From JBBRDU01 sp038230335 (lineage in GTDB: Bacteria > Verrucomicrobiota > Verrucomicrobiia > Chthoniobacterales > UBA10450): DNA of 64,000 nt. Position numbers and translations under genes: made by a program. The notes beneath the pieces were generated by a model that saw only the letters and a program-made list of their open reading frames with translations, was not told where the DNA came from and ran no database searches. Where the stretch lies: positions 1 to 64,000 of the forward strand of contig JBBRNL010000008.1 of assembly GCA_038230335.1 (NCBI GenBank). The letters run 5' to 3'. Positions 18,351 to 27,458 of the stretch are shown here, in pieces. Numbering within the stretch: position 1 is the first letter of the stretch; each line of letters opens with the position of its first letter.

Positions 18351-20054
18351 CTAATAAAGATCGCCCTTCGCAACATCTTTGGCTTTTGGCGAAAAAGGTG
18401 AAAACCCTTTCTGGATAGCACGGGCAAGGACTAGAGCGACCCGGCCTCCTCCGGACGATGCCTCAACGCGGTGGCGCCCGACCGAAAGGTAGCGAGGACC
18501 CTGCCATGGGGTGCCATCAAGAACGGCCTCCAAGTTTCCGCGCTCGGCGACCAGCATATACTCCTCGGGAATGGCAATCTGAAATTCGCGACTCTTTCCA
18601 AATTCCTGGTCGTCGCGACCGAGCATCTGGCCCAAGACGCGAACCTGGTTTGCGACTGGAATGTAATTTTGCTCGATAAACTGCCGTGCTCGAGGAGGTG
18701 TTCGAAGAATGGTTGCGACCGGTGCCCGTGTCGCAATCAATCGCTCAGGGATGTTATCCTCAATCAGGCCGAGTCGTATCCGCTCCAGGGTGACGCCTTC
18801 CAAAGCGTGGTAAAACGCGCGCCGGCGAAAGACGTCTTCGCCTTTCGCATCCATAACATACTCTTCCTTTTCGGTGAGCGTCAGCACGTCGGAGATTAGC
18901 GCAGTCGTCTCGTCTAGAGCGTGCAGACGAGGGGGGCTCACGATGACAAGGGCAATGATCTCAGCGCCAGCCACCAGCGGCAGGACCAACGTCGATAAGC
19001 CGCGACCGCTGTAGCCAGTGTCCGGTTTTAGCAACTCCGACAGGGCGGGGACAGCCGAGAGAAAAGCGAGGGGCACCAGGGGCAGAAGGTCGTGCGGCTC
19101 GATGATGGGCCAATAAAATCCAAATATTAGCGAGAGAGCGGCGGATGTTAGCGCAATGAAAGCGAGCCGATTCCGGCTGGCCGTGCCAGTGGCGCGGGTG
19201 ACCGTAAAATAGCCGCCGACCACGGCGAGGGCGATCGGGATGACGAGTAACCCGGCTCGCTTCGAGACGTCGACGCGAAACAAGCCGGGGACAAGGTTAT
19301 GTTCGATGACGCCATAATAGAGGTTCGGAAGCGCTCCCTTCCAGGCAAAGGAGGCCACGACTATGGCGGGAAGAATTGTCATTCCTGCAAGCAGAGCCGT
19401 TAGGCAAATCAACAGGCGTTTCCATTCGACCGGGGACCGACGAATCATTCTTTGGCCGAGAAGGACAGCAGCCGCCATGAGGATAGCCGCCGCGAGGGCG
19501 CTCGTCTTCATGGAGGTGGCAAAGCTGGCGCCAAGCGCTAGTCCTGCGAGAAAGGCGCTCCGCGGTTGGAGAGGGCGTTTCACTAAAGCCATAATCGAGA
19601 GCAGCCAAAGCGGCGCCCACAAATCATCGGTCCGGAACTCCGTGGACTTCGTGAAAAATGTTGGGTAGGCGCCGGTCAAAATGGCCGCCCACAAGGCGAG
19701 CCGGCGCGAAAAAATAATCGTGCCGCACCGATAGACACACCACAGGCACAAAAAATAGAGGGGAATCACGACCCACCGCATGGCCATGACGATGTCGGGA
19801 CGTTCACCAAAGGCGCGGAGAAGCGGACTGCAAAGAAACTGGAAGAGCGGGGAATGGTTATCGAACAAATCGCGATATGGGAGCAACCCGTTAGCCCATG
19901 CCCAAACCACGTGGAGATGCTGCGTTTCGTCGGAATCGACGCGACAGGCAAAAACGTAGAGCATTTTCGCGGTGAGTAACAAACCGAGAAAAAGAGCCGC
20001 GACTCGCCGCTCGGTTCTGGGGGAAAGTTCGAGGCGCCGCGGATGGGGAGTCAT
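18351..20054 (-). CDS. GT39/ArnT-like polytopic membrane glycosyltransferase
   Basis: 567 residues from ATG at 20054 (a TTG 39 nt further upstream also fits). About ten TM helices occupy the first ~400 residues, followed by a soluble C-terminal region. First-loop motif RVDSDETQHLH and the later EFRTDDLWAPLW carry the acidic pairs typical of polyprenyl-phosphate-sugar transferases (PMT/ArnT superfamily); YRDLFDNHSPLFQ is another conserved periplasmic-loop element. Such enzymes move a sugar from a polyprenyl carrier to lipid A, a glycolipid or a protein on the periplasmic side. The acceptor is unknown. The gene diverges from the 2-hydroxylase gene. Confidence 0.8.
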   Translation of the reverse strand: MTPHPRRLELSPRTERRVAALFLGLLLTAKMLYVFACRVDSDETQHLHVVWAWANGLLPYRDLFDNHSPLFQFLCSPLLRAFGERPDIVMAMRWVVIPLYFLCLWCVYRCGTIIFSRRLALWAAILTGAYPTFFTKSTEFRTDDLWAPLWLLSIMALVKRPLQPRSAFLAGLALGASFATSMKTSALAAAILMAAAVLLGQRMIRRSPVEWKRLLICLTALLAGMTILPAIVVASFAWKGALPNLYYGVIEHNLVPGLFRVDVSKRAGLLVIPIALAVVGGYFTVTRATGTASRNRLAFIALTSAALSLIFGFYWPIIEPHDLLPLVPLAFLSAVPALSELLKPDTGYSGRGLSTLVLPLVAGAEIIALVIVSPPRLHALDETTALISDVLTLTEKEEYVMDAKGEDVFRRRAFYHALEGVTLERIRLGLIEDNIPERLIATRAPVATILRTPPRARQFIEQNYIPVANQVRVLGQMLGRDDQEFGKSREFQIAIPEEYMLVAERGNLEAVLDGTPWQGPRYLSVGRHRVEASSGGGRVALVLARAIQKGFSPFSPKAKDVAKGDLY

Positions 20055-20369
20055 TGATGCGAGAAAGGGGTTCAACCACACGGACAAGAACAAGACGTCG
20101 GTGCGGATGAGCCGTGACAGAGCACGTTGACTGGGGGCACCGGTGAGGCCAACCCCTTTTTAGTGTCAGCGGTCGCCTTACTGGTGCTTTGATACTGCTT
20201 TGCCACGCTGTTTGCTTTGGAATTCTGACCGGTTGGATTACCGTTGGACCTTGTCCGTGCATCCCTTCTATCAATGCGAACTCCATCCATTGCCTTCACG
20301 GGCGGCGCCGGCCTCCGGGGTCCATCCTGATCTGGCAACGGATGATGTGGTCGTCACCGGGTAAACTCC
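20055..20369. other. Divergent intergenic region of 315 nt
   Basis: It lies between the GT39-like gene (leftward) and the fatty-acid hydroxylase gene (rightward) and should hold both promoters. I see no RNA gene, no convincing coding frame and no clear -35/-10 pair or hairpin. Confidence 0.6.
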
Positions 20370-21005
20370 ATGTCCGCAAAGTTTGTCTCCAACAAAAATG
20401 AAACAGTCCGGATGTTTCAAAGCGATTTCCTCGAATTCTTTTCGCACGTCCATCCGGTGACGCCGCTCGTTTTGTATGTGCCGGTCATCGGCTACATGCT
20501 TTTCCTCTCCCTGGCTCATCGGAATCTGACGGCGTTTGTCACGACCGGGCTGTTCTTTGGAGGAGTTCTGATCTGGACCCTCCTCGAATACGTGATTCAT
20601 CGTTATTTTTTCCACTACGAACCGAAGTCGCGCTGGGGACAGCGATTGCACTTCGTGGCCCACGGAGTGCATCACGATTATCCGCAAGACGCGACGCGGC
20701 TGGTCATGCCGCCAAGTCTCAGTATTCCGCTCGCCTTGTTCTTTTATTTTGCCTTTGCCGTCATCTTCGGTGGTTTTGCCCCCGCCGTTTTTGCGGGTCT
20801 GCTCTTTGGATATGTGTGCTACGACAGCATCCATTATGCGACGCATCACTTCGCCATGAAGGGCCGCATCGGACTGTGGCTGAAGCAGTATCATCTGCGC
20901 CATCACTACAAGGACGATCATAACGGATTTGGCGTGAGTTCCCCGCTGTGGGATTACGTTTTTGGGACGTCGCGCCCTGACTCATCAGGCGATATCCGAC
21001 GCTAA
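20370..21005 (+). CDS. Fatty acid/sphingolipid 2-hydroxylase (FA2H/Scs7-like)
   Basis: This 211-residue membrane di-iron hydroxylase has four TM segments and the histidine clusters of the fatty acid hydroxylase superfamily: HRYFFH, HFVAHGVHHDYPQD, HYATHH and HLRHH. The segment HGVHHDYPQDATRLVMPP is close to the FA2H/Scs7 signature (HGxHHxxPxDxxRLVMPP), pointing to alpha-hydroxylation of the N-acyl chain of ceramides rather than to sterol desaturation. The cytochrome b5 domain of eukaryotic enzymes is absent. Serine palmitoyltransferase follows on the same strand after 260 nt, which supports a sphingolipid substrate. Confidence 0.85.
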   Translation: MSAKFVSNKNETVRMFQSDFLEFFSHVHPVTPLVLYVPVIGYMLFLSLAHRNLTAFVTTGLFFGGVLIWTLLEYVIHRYFFHYEPKSRWGQRLHFVAHGVHHDYPQDATRLVMPPSLSIPLALFFYFAFAVIFGGFAPAVFAGLLFGYVCYDSIHYATHHFAMKGRIGLWLKQYHLRHHYKDDHNGFGVSSPLWDYVFGTSRPDSSGDIRR

Positions 21006-21265
21006 TCTAAGGGTTTAGGGAGGTGATTCTACCTTACTAAAGTTCTTGTGGCAGACGCCGAAGACGGTAAAATAGATGCCCCGACAGGGAACTTTCCCGC
21101 TGGCAGAGTGGCTAGCCGGTGACTCCTTAAGGATAAACCACTGCACACAGCCGTTTTGGTGAACGACAAAAATCTCTTTCCCTCAGGCCGATTCGTTTCG
21201 GACACGCGCCCTTTCAACTTCGTCGGATCGCCTGCCGCGTATTCCGGCGCCCACCCTTTGCCGCA

Positions 21266-22516
21266 ATGAGCGAAGATCCGGCAAAATTCAGTCTCAGTAA
21301 TTTCCTGGCCGGCGAAAGCCGCGATCCGCTGAAGGCCCCACCCAGCTTTACGCAATGGATGCGCATGGGCGCGTGGGCGGTCGAGTTATATGAGCCCGAG
21401 ATGCTTTCGACGGCTGATGCGCGCACCACCATTACTTATGATGGGAAGCCGCGCTCGGTTATCAACTTATGCTCGTATAATTACCTCGGGTTGGCCAATC
21501 ACCCCGAGGTCATCGCCGCCGCGCAGGAAGCCCTTCGCACCCACGGGATGGGTGCGTGCGGATCTCCCATGCTCTCGGGCATGACCGATTTGCACCGGGA
21601 ACTGGAGCGCCGGGTTGCGGAGTTTCTCGGTCGCGAAGACGCGATGCTTTTCAACAGCGGATTTGGCGGCGCACTCGGAACCATCTCCGGATTGCTCCGC
21701 AAAACCGACGTAGCAATTTTGGATAACCGCTCGCATTTAAGCCTGCGAGACGGTGCGGTCCTGGCGCGCTGCAAAACGGAGAAGTTCGAGCATAACGACC
21801 CAGCTTCCCTCGATACTGCCTTGAGCCGGCAGCAAGGCCGGCGGCAACTCGTCGTGGTGGAAGGGATCTACTCGATGGACGGCGACTTCGGCAACCTGAA
21901 GGAACTCATCGACGTGACTGAATCGCACGGGGCGAGTATTTTCGTCGACGAGGCGCACTCCATTCTGGCCTGCGGTGAAAATGGCCGCGGGGCGGCCGAA
22001 AAGTTTGCGGTCGAAGATCGGGTGCCATTGGTTTACGGCACGTTTTCCAAGGCTTTTGGTGCGCTCGGGGGATTTGTAGCCGGGTCCAGGGAAACGCTGC
22101 AGTATCTGCGTTTCTACGCGCACCCCTACGTCTATTCCTGCGCCTTACCTCCAGTCGTGGTCGCCGCCATTCTCAAAGCGCTTGAGATCGGGATACGCGA
22201 ACCGGAGCTGCGCACAAAACTTTGGGAGAACGCTGATTATTTTCACGCACAACTGCGAGGGTTGGGGATCGATACCGGCGCATCGACCAGTTATGTCATG
22301 CCCATCGTAATCGGAGATCGCGAGCGCATGTACCGCATGTGCCACGAATTGCGCGCGCGCGGTTTGTGGGTCGCGCCGGTGGATTATCCGGCCGTGCCGC
22401 AAAACAAGATCTGTTTCCGCGCCTGCGTGACGGCCAAACACACGCGCGCCGATCTGGACGAGGCATTGAATATCCTGGCGGACACGCTCGTTCCGGCTGC
22501 CTTGCAGAGTGCCTGA
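21266..22516 (+). CDS. spt: Serine palmitoyltransferase-like alpha-oxoamine synthase
   Basis: The 416-residue PLP enzyme condenses an amino acid with acyl-CoA or acyl-ACP; here probably serine plus a long acyl thioester gives 3-ketosphinganine. Motifs: LCSYNYLGLANHPEV at the substrate entrance, the DEAHS cofactor motif at 228-232, and GTFSKAFGALGGF with PLP lysine Lys262. The F-S-K version and the N-terminal extension (MGAWAVELYEPEM) fit SPT better than BioF (AONS) or Kbl. No biotin gene is near; neighbours are a 2-hydroxylase and a ceramide-synthase candidate. The 260-nt upstream gap has no gene I can support. Confidence 0.8.
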   Translation: MSEDPAKFSLSNFLAGESRDPLKAPPSFTQWMRMGAWAVELYEPEMLSTADARTTITYDGKPRSVINLCSYNYLGLANHPEVIAAAQEALRTHGMGACGSPMLSGMTDLHRELERRVAEFLGREDAMLFNSGFGGALGTISGLLRKTDVAILDNRSHLSLRDGAVLARCKTEKFEHNDPASLDTALSRQQGRRQLVVVEGIYSMDGDFGNLKELIDVTESHGASIFVDEAHSILACGENGRGAAEKFAVEDRVPLVYGTFSKAFGALGGFVAGSRETLQYLRFYAHPYVYSCALPPVVVAAILKALEIGIREPELRTKLWENADYFHAQLRGLGIDTGASTSYVMPIVIGDRERMYRMCHELRARGLWVAPVDYPAVPQNKICFRACVTAKHTRADLDEALNILADTLVPAALQSA

Positions 22517-22562
22517 GCGCGACGGTCCGCTTTTTTTAGCGCCCGTCCGAAAGCAGTTTCCT

Positions 22563-23711
22563 GTGTCAGCCATTACCGTTTCAGAGGTTGTCACGGCTAA
22601 GGAACATGATGCCTTTATCAAGTTTCCCTGGCGAATCTATGAGGGCGACCCGGTCTGGGTCCCGCCGCTGATCATCGAGCGAAAAGAGTTTTTGGATCGT
22701 CAGAAGCACCCGTTTTACGAGCACGGTGACGCCGCCCTCTTCCTGGCCAGAAGAAATGGCGAAGTCGTTGGCCGCATCATGGCGAGCGACGATCCAAATT
22801 ATAATGCGGAACATCAGTCGCAGACCGGTTGTTTCGGATTATTCGAGTGCATGGACGACCGCGAAGTCGCCTCAGCCTTGTTCGATGCCGCCGCCTCCTG
22901 GCTACGGCGCAAGGGACGCGATGAGATGATGGGCCCGATCGATTACTCGACGAATTATGTCTGCGGTTTACTCATCGATGGATTCGAGCATCCGCCCAGC
23001 CTGCTGACTTCGCACAATCCGCCTTATTACTCCGATTTGATTGAATCGTGCGGCTTTACGAAAATAAAAGACTTCTTTGCCTGGTGGTTTGGCGAAGCGG
23101 GCCCGGCCGACATCCGGTTGCGAAGGGTGGCGCGCTATTTGCAGAAACGGCACTCCGTCAAAATTCGCCAAGGCGTTTTGAAAAACATCGGAGAAGAGGG
23201 CCGTCGCTTGCGACAGATTTACAATCAGGCGTGGGAAAAGAACTGGGGCTTCGTTCCATTTACTGAGGCGGAGTTCGAATTCATGACCAAGGAGATGAAG
23301 CCGCTCCTGGTTCCGGAATGGACTCTCTTTGCCGAAATTGGTGATGAACCGGTCGGCTTCGTTTTATGTTTGCCCGACATTAATGTGGCCTTGAAACACA
23401 TCGACGGCCGCTTAACCACCTTCGGACTGCCCATTGGCCTGATCAAACTGCTGTATCACAAGAGCCGCATTAAAACGGTGCGTCTTATCGCGCTCGGCGT
23501 GGTGGAGAAATATCGGCGTTACGGAATCGCCGAAATGCTGGTGCAACGTGTCATTGAGGAAGTGATGATTAAACGCAAGATGACGGGAGGAGAACTCAGT
23601 CTGACTCTGGAGGACAACCATATGATCAACCATTTTGTGGACTCGATTGGGGCGAAGAAATACAAGACGTATCGCATTTATCGTAAAAGTCTGGTGGAGA
23701 GCGGCCGGTAG
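22563..23711 (+). CDS. GNAT-fold acyltransferase, candidate bacterial ceramide synthase
   Basis: About 382 residues from GTG at 22563; an in-frame GTG at 22509 overlapping the spt stop would add 18. It opens with FIKFPWRIYEGDPVWVPPL, a signature I recall from the GNAT-like family that includes the Caulobacter ceramide synthase bCerS. The middle holds MMGPIDYSTNYVCGLLIDGF and LTSHNPPYY. The C-terminal half carries a second GNAT-like core with IALGVVEKYRRYGIAEML as the acyl-CoA-binding turn. Tight linkage to spt supports N-acylation of the sphingoid base. The assignment rests on family memory plus context; a generic N-acyltransferase is the alternative. Confidence 0.7.
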   Translation: MSAITVSEVVTAKEHDAFIKFPWRIYEGDPVWVPPLIIERKEFLDRQKHPFYEHGDAALFLARRNGEVVGRIMASDDPNYNAEHQSQTGCFGLFECMDDREVASALFDAAASWLRRKGRDEMMGPIDYSTNYVCGLLIDGFEHPPSLLTSHNPPYYSDLIESCGFTKIKDFFAWWFGEAGPADIRLRRVARYLQKRHSVKIRQGVLKNIGEEGRRLRQIYNQAWEKNWGFVPFTEAEFEFMTKEMKPLLVPEWTLFAEIGDEPVGFVLCLPDINVALKHIDGRLTTFGLPIGLIKLLYHKSRIKTVRLIALGVVEKYRRYGIAEMLVQRVIEEVMIKRKMTGGELSLTLEDNHMINHFVDSIGAKKYKTYRIYRKSLVESGR

Positions 23712-23791
23712 CATCTTGGTTTTTGCCGGAGAGTTTGATCGTTCAAAAAATGAGACGATTCGAGGCGGCTTAGACATCATTACTCCGAACG

Positions 23792-24910
23792 ATGCCACAC
23801 ATCCTCTTTTTGATGTCGGATACCGGGGGCGGCCATCGAGCCGCTTCCCGCGCGATCGAAGCGGCTTTGCAGGAGCGCGAACCGGGCCGGTTTACCGTGG
23901 AGCTGGTCGATTTATGGAAGGATTACACTCCGTTCCCTTTTAACACCATTCCCGATAGTGCCTCGCACTGGCTCGATGCTCTTCCCTCGAGTTATTCGGC
24001 CACCTTTTGGATGTGGGACATGCTCGCGCGAAGTCGCTGGTGGAGTCGTTTGTATTGCGGGCTGTTGTCCTCGTGGATGAAACGACTCCATGTCGAGCAC
24101 CCCGCTGATGTTATTGTTTGTGTGCATGCTGCTTTCGTTAGGCCAGCCGTCCACGCCCTGCGCAAAACATGTAGCAATAAGCCTTTTATCACAGTGATCA
24201 CCGACTATGCCTGGCCGACCTGTCTTTGGTACGATCCCAGGGTGGATCGGTGTCTTGTCCCGACGGAGCCGGCCTATGAGCGCGGGTTGGCTCTCGGGAT
24301 GAAGCCAGCGCAAATGCTTGTGACAGGACCGCCTGTCCATCCGAAGTTTTCCAAACTCGGCCTCTCCAAATCAGAGGCACGCACGCAGTTGGACTGGAGC
24401 CCGGACAAACGTGTGGTTCTCATCATCGGCGGTGGCGATGGGACGGGACCGGTCCTGGCTACCGCGCGTGCCATTGATGAGCGGGAACTGGACTGCGAAC
24501 TCGTCGTCATAGCCGGGCGCAACCAGTCGTTAAAGACAGCCTTGGAATCCGCCCCTTGGAAAGGGGCCATGCGGGTCTACGGCTTCGTCGAAAATATGCA
24601 TGTAATGATGCGCGCGTCCGATCTTTTGATTACGAAAGCCGGTCCGGCCACGATTACGGAGGCCGCCATCCTGGGCCTGCCTCTCGTGCTCAACGGCGGT
24701 CTCAAGTATCAAGAGTCGCCCAACATTGATTATGTAGTTGAACGTGAGGCCGGAGTTTATGCACCGGGCGCGAAAAAGACGGCGGACCAGGTTGAGAAGC
24801 TGCTCGAGCATGAGGGAGCGGGACTTGAAGCGCTGGGCGCAGGTCTTACCCGGATTGCCCAACCTGACGCGGTGTGGAAGATCGCGGATGAAATTCGCAG
24901 ATATGTGTAA
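23792..24910 (+). CDS. GT28 glycosyltransferase, MGDG-synthase-like
   Basis: This 372-residue protein has the MGDG-synthase N-terminal signature LFLMSDTGGGHRAASRAI, an ITDYAWPTCLWYDP loop, TGPPVHPKF, and a GT-B C-terminal half with VVLIIGGGDGTGPV and the donor site KAGPATITEAAILGLPLVL. Relatives transfer a hexose from UDP- or GDP-sugar to diacylglycerol, or GlcNAc in MurG, at the inner-membrane face. Placed between the ceramide-synthase candidate and CDP-alcohol transferases, it may glycosylate ceramide or a diacylglycerol. The next gene begins 14 nt on. Confidence 0.8.
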   Translation: MPHILFLMSDTGGGHRAASRAIEAALQEREPGRFTVELVDLWKDYTPFPFNTIPDSASHWLDALPSSYSATFWMWDMLARSRWWSRLYCGLLSSWMKRLHVEHPADVIVCVHAAFVRPAVHALRKTCSNKPFITVITDYAWPTCLWYDPRVDRCLVPTEPAYERGLALGMKPAQMLVTGPPVHPKFSKLGLSKSEARTQLDWSPDKRVVLIIGGGDGTGPVLATARAIDERELDCELVVIAGRNQSLKTALESAPWKGAMRVYGFVENMHVMMRASDLLITKAGPATITEAAILGLPLVLNGGLKYQESPNIDYVVEREAGVYAPGAKKTADQVEKLLEHEGAGLEALGAGLTRIAQPDAVWKIADEIRRYV

Positions 24911-24924
24911 GGTTTTGCTCAATC

Positions 24925-26214
24925 GTGCCTACCGAAGGTAAAAAAATATGGGGCGCTCTCATCCTGGCGGATGAATCGGCGGAGTGGCGGATCGCCGGAG
25001 TGCGCCAGATAGCTCGTTTGGTCCTCGAGATGAATGAGTATTTTGGTCGGGCACCGGAGGGGCGATCAATTCAGGTCTGTATCTGCTGGACCTGTGATCA
25101 CTCTTCGCAACGAGGACCGCTGCCTCAAAACAAACGGCTGACGCACGTGCAATTAACGGACGACCTCGAGCGATTTTCGTCGAAAACGAGAGAGGATGGC
25201 GGCGTCATCGTCGTGGTGAACACGCGGCTTCTGGTTGGTCGCGGCGGTTTTGATCAGATTTTGCAGGCGAGTGTTGAAGGAACGGAGGTTCCCGCGCTTG
25301 TCGTTTCCGCCAGCGCAGTTCCTCATGCTTCCGCCCTGATGAGCTCCCTGCAGAGTCGCCTGTCGACGGCAAAGTTTGCCGGAAGCGATCGCAAGTGGTG
25401 CTATCTGAGCGGTCGGGAAGAGATCAACCGCGCGGAGAGGGTTCTGTTCGCTGGCACGGCCAAGTCCCAGGACGGAGTGGTCTCCCGTTTTATCAACCGT
25501 CCGATCTCTCGCAGCGTTAGCCGGTTGCTTTCCCGGCTTCCGCTGTCCCCCAATCATTGGACGTTAATCATGGCCACGATACCCGTGGGCGGATCGATCT
25601 TCGTCATGCAGGGCAGCTATAGCGGGTTCGCCCTGGGGGCGGTCCTCTTTCAAATCCACAGCACTTTGGACGGGTGCGACGGTGAGATTGCGCGCGCGAA
25701 ATATCTCGAATCGGATCTTGGCGCCAAACTCGATGGATTATGCGACCGCTTCTCCACTTTGCTTTACGCCGTTAGCCTGGGCATTGGCTTGTTCCATCGG
25801 CCGGGCGCCGGTTCCGAGTTGCGCTGGATTTATCCCTGGGAAGGCATCGTGGCCGCGTTGCTCATTGGAGTCAGCGAAACCTGGCTATCGCGGAAATCGT
25901 TAGACGATGTCGCCGCGGAATCGTCGCGCCAAGATAAAATGTCTCCGGTTTACCTGGAAACTCATCGGTCGACCTTCAATCCCGGTGACCAGCTTAAGCT
26001 GTGGTTGATCAATAATTCCGGCGTGCTTTTTCTTGGGGATCGTCTGACTTCTCTCTTTTCCCAGCTGACCAAGCGCGACGTATTTAATTTCGTTTTCATG
26101 CTGCTCGCTCTGATGGGCTGGCCGCAGGGAATTCTTCACATCCTGGCCGTGTGCGCGTGCGCCATCGCGATTGTCGCGTTGAAAGACGTACCGGCGTTCC
26201 GGCAGTCCAATTGA
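24925..26214 (+). CDS. CDP-alcohol phosphotransferase with degenerate N-terminal nucleotidyltransferase-like domain (copy 1)
   Basis: The 429-residue protein starts at GTG 24925. Residues ~1-180 look like a nucleotidyltransferase-type Rossmann domain (WGALILADESAEW) without the G-x-G-x-R...KP active site. A linker DGVVSRFINRPISR leads to a membrane domain with a perfect CDP-alcohol motif, D-x2-D-G-x2-A-R-x8-G-x3-D-x3-D, at 249-271 (DGCDGEIARAKYLES...). About six TM helices follow or flank it. The order resembles IPCT-DIPPS enzymes of inositol-phosphate metabolism. It probably transfers a phospho-headgroup from CDP-X to a lipid alcohol. The next gene is a paralogue. Confidence 0.85.
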   Translation: MPTEGKKIWGALILADESAEWRIAGVRQIARLVLEMNEYFGRAPEGRSIQVCICWTCDHSSQRGPLPQNKRLTHVQLTDDLERFSSKTREDGGVIVVVNTRLLVGRGGFDQILQASVEGTEVPALVVSASAVPHASALMSSLQSRLSTAKFAGSDRKWCYLSGREEINRAERVLFAGTAKSQDGVVSRFINRPISRSVSRLLSRLPLSPNHWTLIMATIPVGGSIFVMQGSYSGFALGAVLFQIHSTLDGCDGEIARAKYLESDLGAKLDGLCDRFSTLLYAVSLGIGLFHRPGAGSELRWIYPWEGIVAALLIGVSETWLSRKSLDDVAAESSRQDKMSPVYLETHRSTFNPGDQLKLWLINNSGVLFLGDRLTSLFSQLTKRDVFNFVFMLLALMGWPQGILHILAVCACAIAIVALKDVPAFRQSN

Positions 26215-26231
26215 AAGCTGGGTCCACGACC

Positions 26232-27458
26232 ATGAATTCACCTGTGCCTAACGAAAGAGCGGATATAGATCACGTTGTGATCGTAGCTGACGAAACGGCG
26301 AATTGGATTATTGGCGGGCTGCGGCAACTCGACCGGCTTGCTCTGGCCCTGAATGAATTCGTCGAGAAATCGGGGCGGGAAAAGAAAACGGATGTTTTCG
26401 TTTTCTGGAAACCGGAGCGGCTGCGCGCGCAGGACTGGTGGCCGGACAGTCGGCGGTTGTCCCGCTTGCGTATGGTTGATTCGTTCACCTCGCTGCCCGT
26501 TGGAGGTTGCATCGTTCCCACGAGTCTCTTCGTGGGCCGGGACGGGTTCGCCGATTATTTGAGCTCATGCGCTGTTCAGCACTTGCAGGAAGTGACGGAG
26601 ATCACGACGGCAAGCTGGGATGGCTTGATTAATCGTTTTCCCCGTGTTGAAGAGGGCAATGGGCAGGGATGGCGATTTATCAAAGCGAAAAGTGAATGTG
26701 GCACAACCGAAAAAGAGCTTCTGGGAGGTTCCGGTAAGCCGCAGGACGGGATGGTTTCGAGATTTCTAAATCGCCCCATTTCGAGGTTCGTCACGCGACA
26801 GTTGCTCAGGTTTCCCATCACTCCAACGGGTTGGACGTTGGCCATCTTTCTCTTGCCCGTTCTTTCCTTCCTGTTTTTGTGCCGTGGAAATTACGCCGGC
26901 TTGTTAATCGGGACGCTCATTTACCATCTCCATAGCGTTTTGGATGGATGTGATGGTGAAATTGCGCGGGCCAAATATCTGGAGTCGAAGCGAGGCGGAC
27001 GAATCGACGACTTCTGTGACATCTTTGGATGTTTCTTTTTTGTGATCGGTTTGGGCTTCGGCCTTTCGTCGTTTCATGCGGGCGCGCACTCTTGGATTTA
27101 CTCGGCCGAGGGACTGCTCTGCGCGATGATGCAGGGCGCGAATGAATGGATGTTACGCCGGCCGAAGCAGGAAGTGGCGATGGGAACGAGTGCGCTTACC
27201 CAGGCTTTCTATCCAAGACACCGGCAAATGATTCAGGACTCTGGTCTGAGTTTCCTCGGAGAAAAGTCAGTGTGGTGGCTTGTGCAGATCACGAAACGAG
27301 ATGTGGGGATTCTGCTTTTTGTGCTTCTTGCTCTTATCAACCGGGCGCAATGGAGTCTTCATCTGTCCGCCGGTGTGGCGGCGGTGACTCTAACGCTTTC
27401 CAGCGTTGCGCGTTTCGCTTCCGCTGGAACTGGCAAGGATTCGGCCAGGGCGAGCTAG
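26232..27458 (+). CDS. CDP-alcohol phosphotransferase with degenerate N-terminal nucleotidyltransferase-like domain (copy 2)
   Basis: 408 residues from ATG at 26232; upstream in-frame codons would overlap copy 1. Architecture and motifs mirror copy 1: HVVIVADETANWIIGG at the N-terminus, DGMVSRFLNRPISR linker, and an intact CDP-alcohol motif at 238-260 (DGCDGEIARAKYLES, then G-x3-D-x3-D). Both copies share GEIARAKYLES and the NRPIS linker, so this is a tandem duplication with diverged N-domains. Two transferases could serve different acceptors (for example ceramide and diacylglycerol) or successive steps. The last 69 nt overlap the 3' end of the convergent cytidylyltransferase gene. Confidence 0.85.
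   Translation: MNSPVPNERADIDHVVIVADETANWIIGGLRQLDRLALALNEFVEKSGREKKTDVFVFWKPERLRAQDWWPDSRRLSRLRMVDSFTSLPVGGCIVPTSLFVGRDGFADYLSSCAVQHLQEVTEITTASWDGLINRFPRVEEGNGQGWRFIKAKSECGTTEKELLGGSGKPQDGMVSRFLNRPISRFVTRQLLRFPITPTGWTLAIFLLPVLSFLFLCRGNYAGLLIGTLIYHLHSVLDGCDGEIARAKYLESKRGGRIDDFCDIFGCFFFVIGLGFGLSSFHAGAHSWIYSAEGLLCAMMQGANEWMLRRPKQEVAMGTSALTQAFYPRHRQMIQDSGLSFLGEKSVWWLVQITKRDVGILLFVLLALINRAQWSLHLSAGVAAVTLTLSSVARFASAGTGKDSARAS

Noticed and set aside
21029..21265. Possible cobalamin-like riboswitch before spt (AGGGAACTTTCCCGC, then ACCACTGCAC)
   Set aside because: The required B12-box order and GGTGAAA-type segments are missing; only short fragments match.
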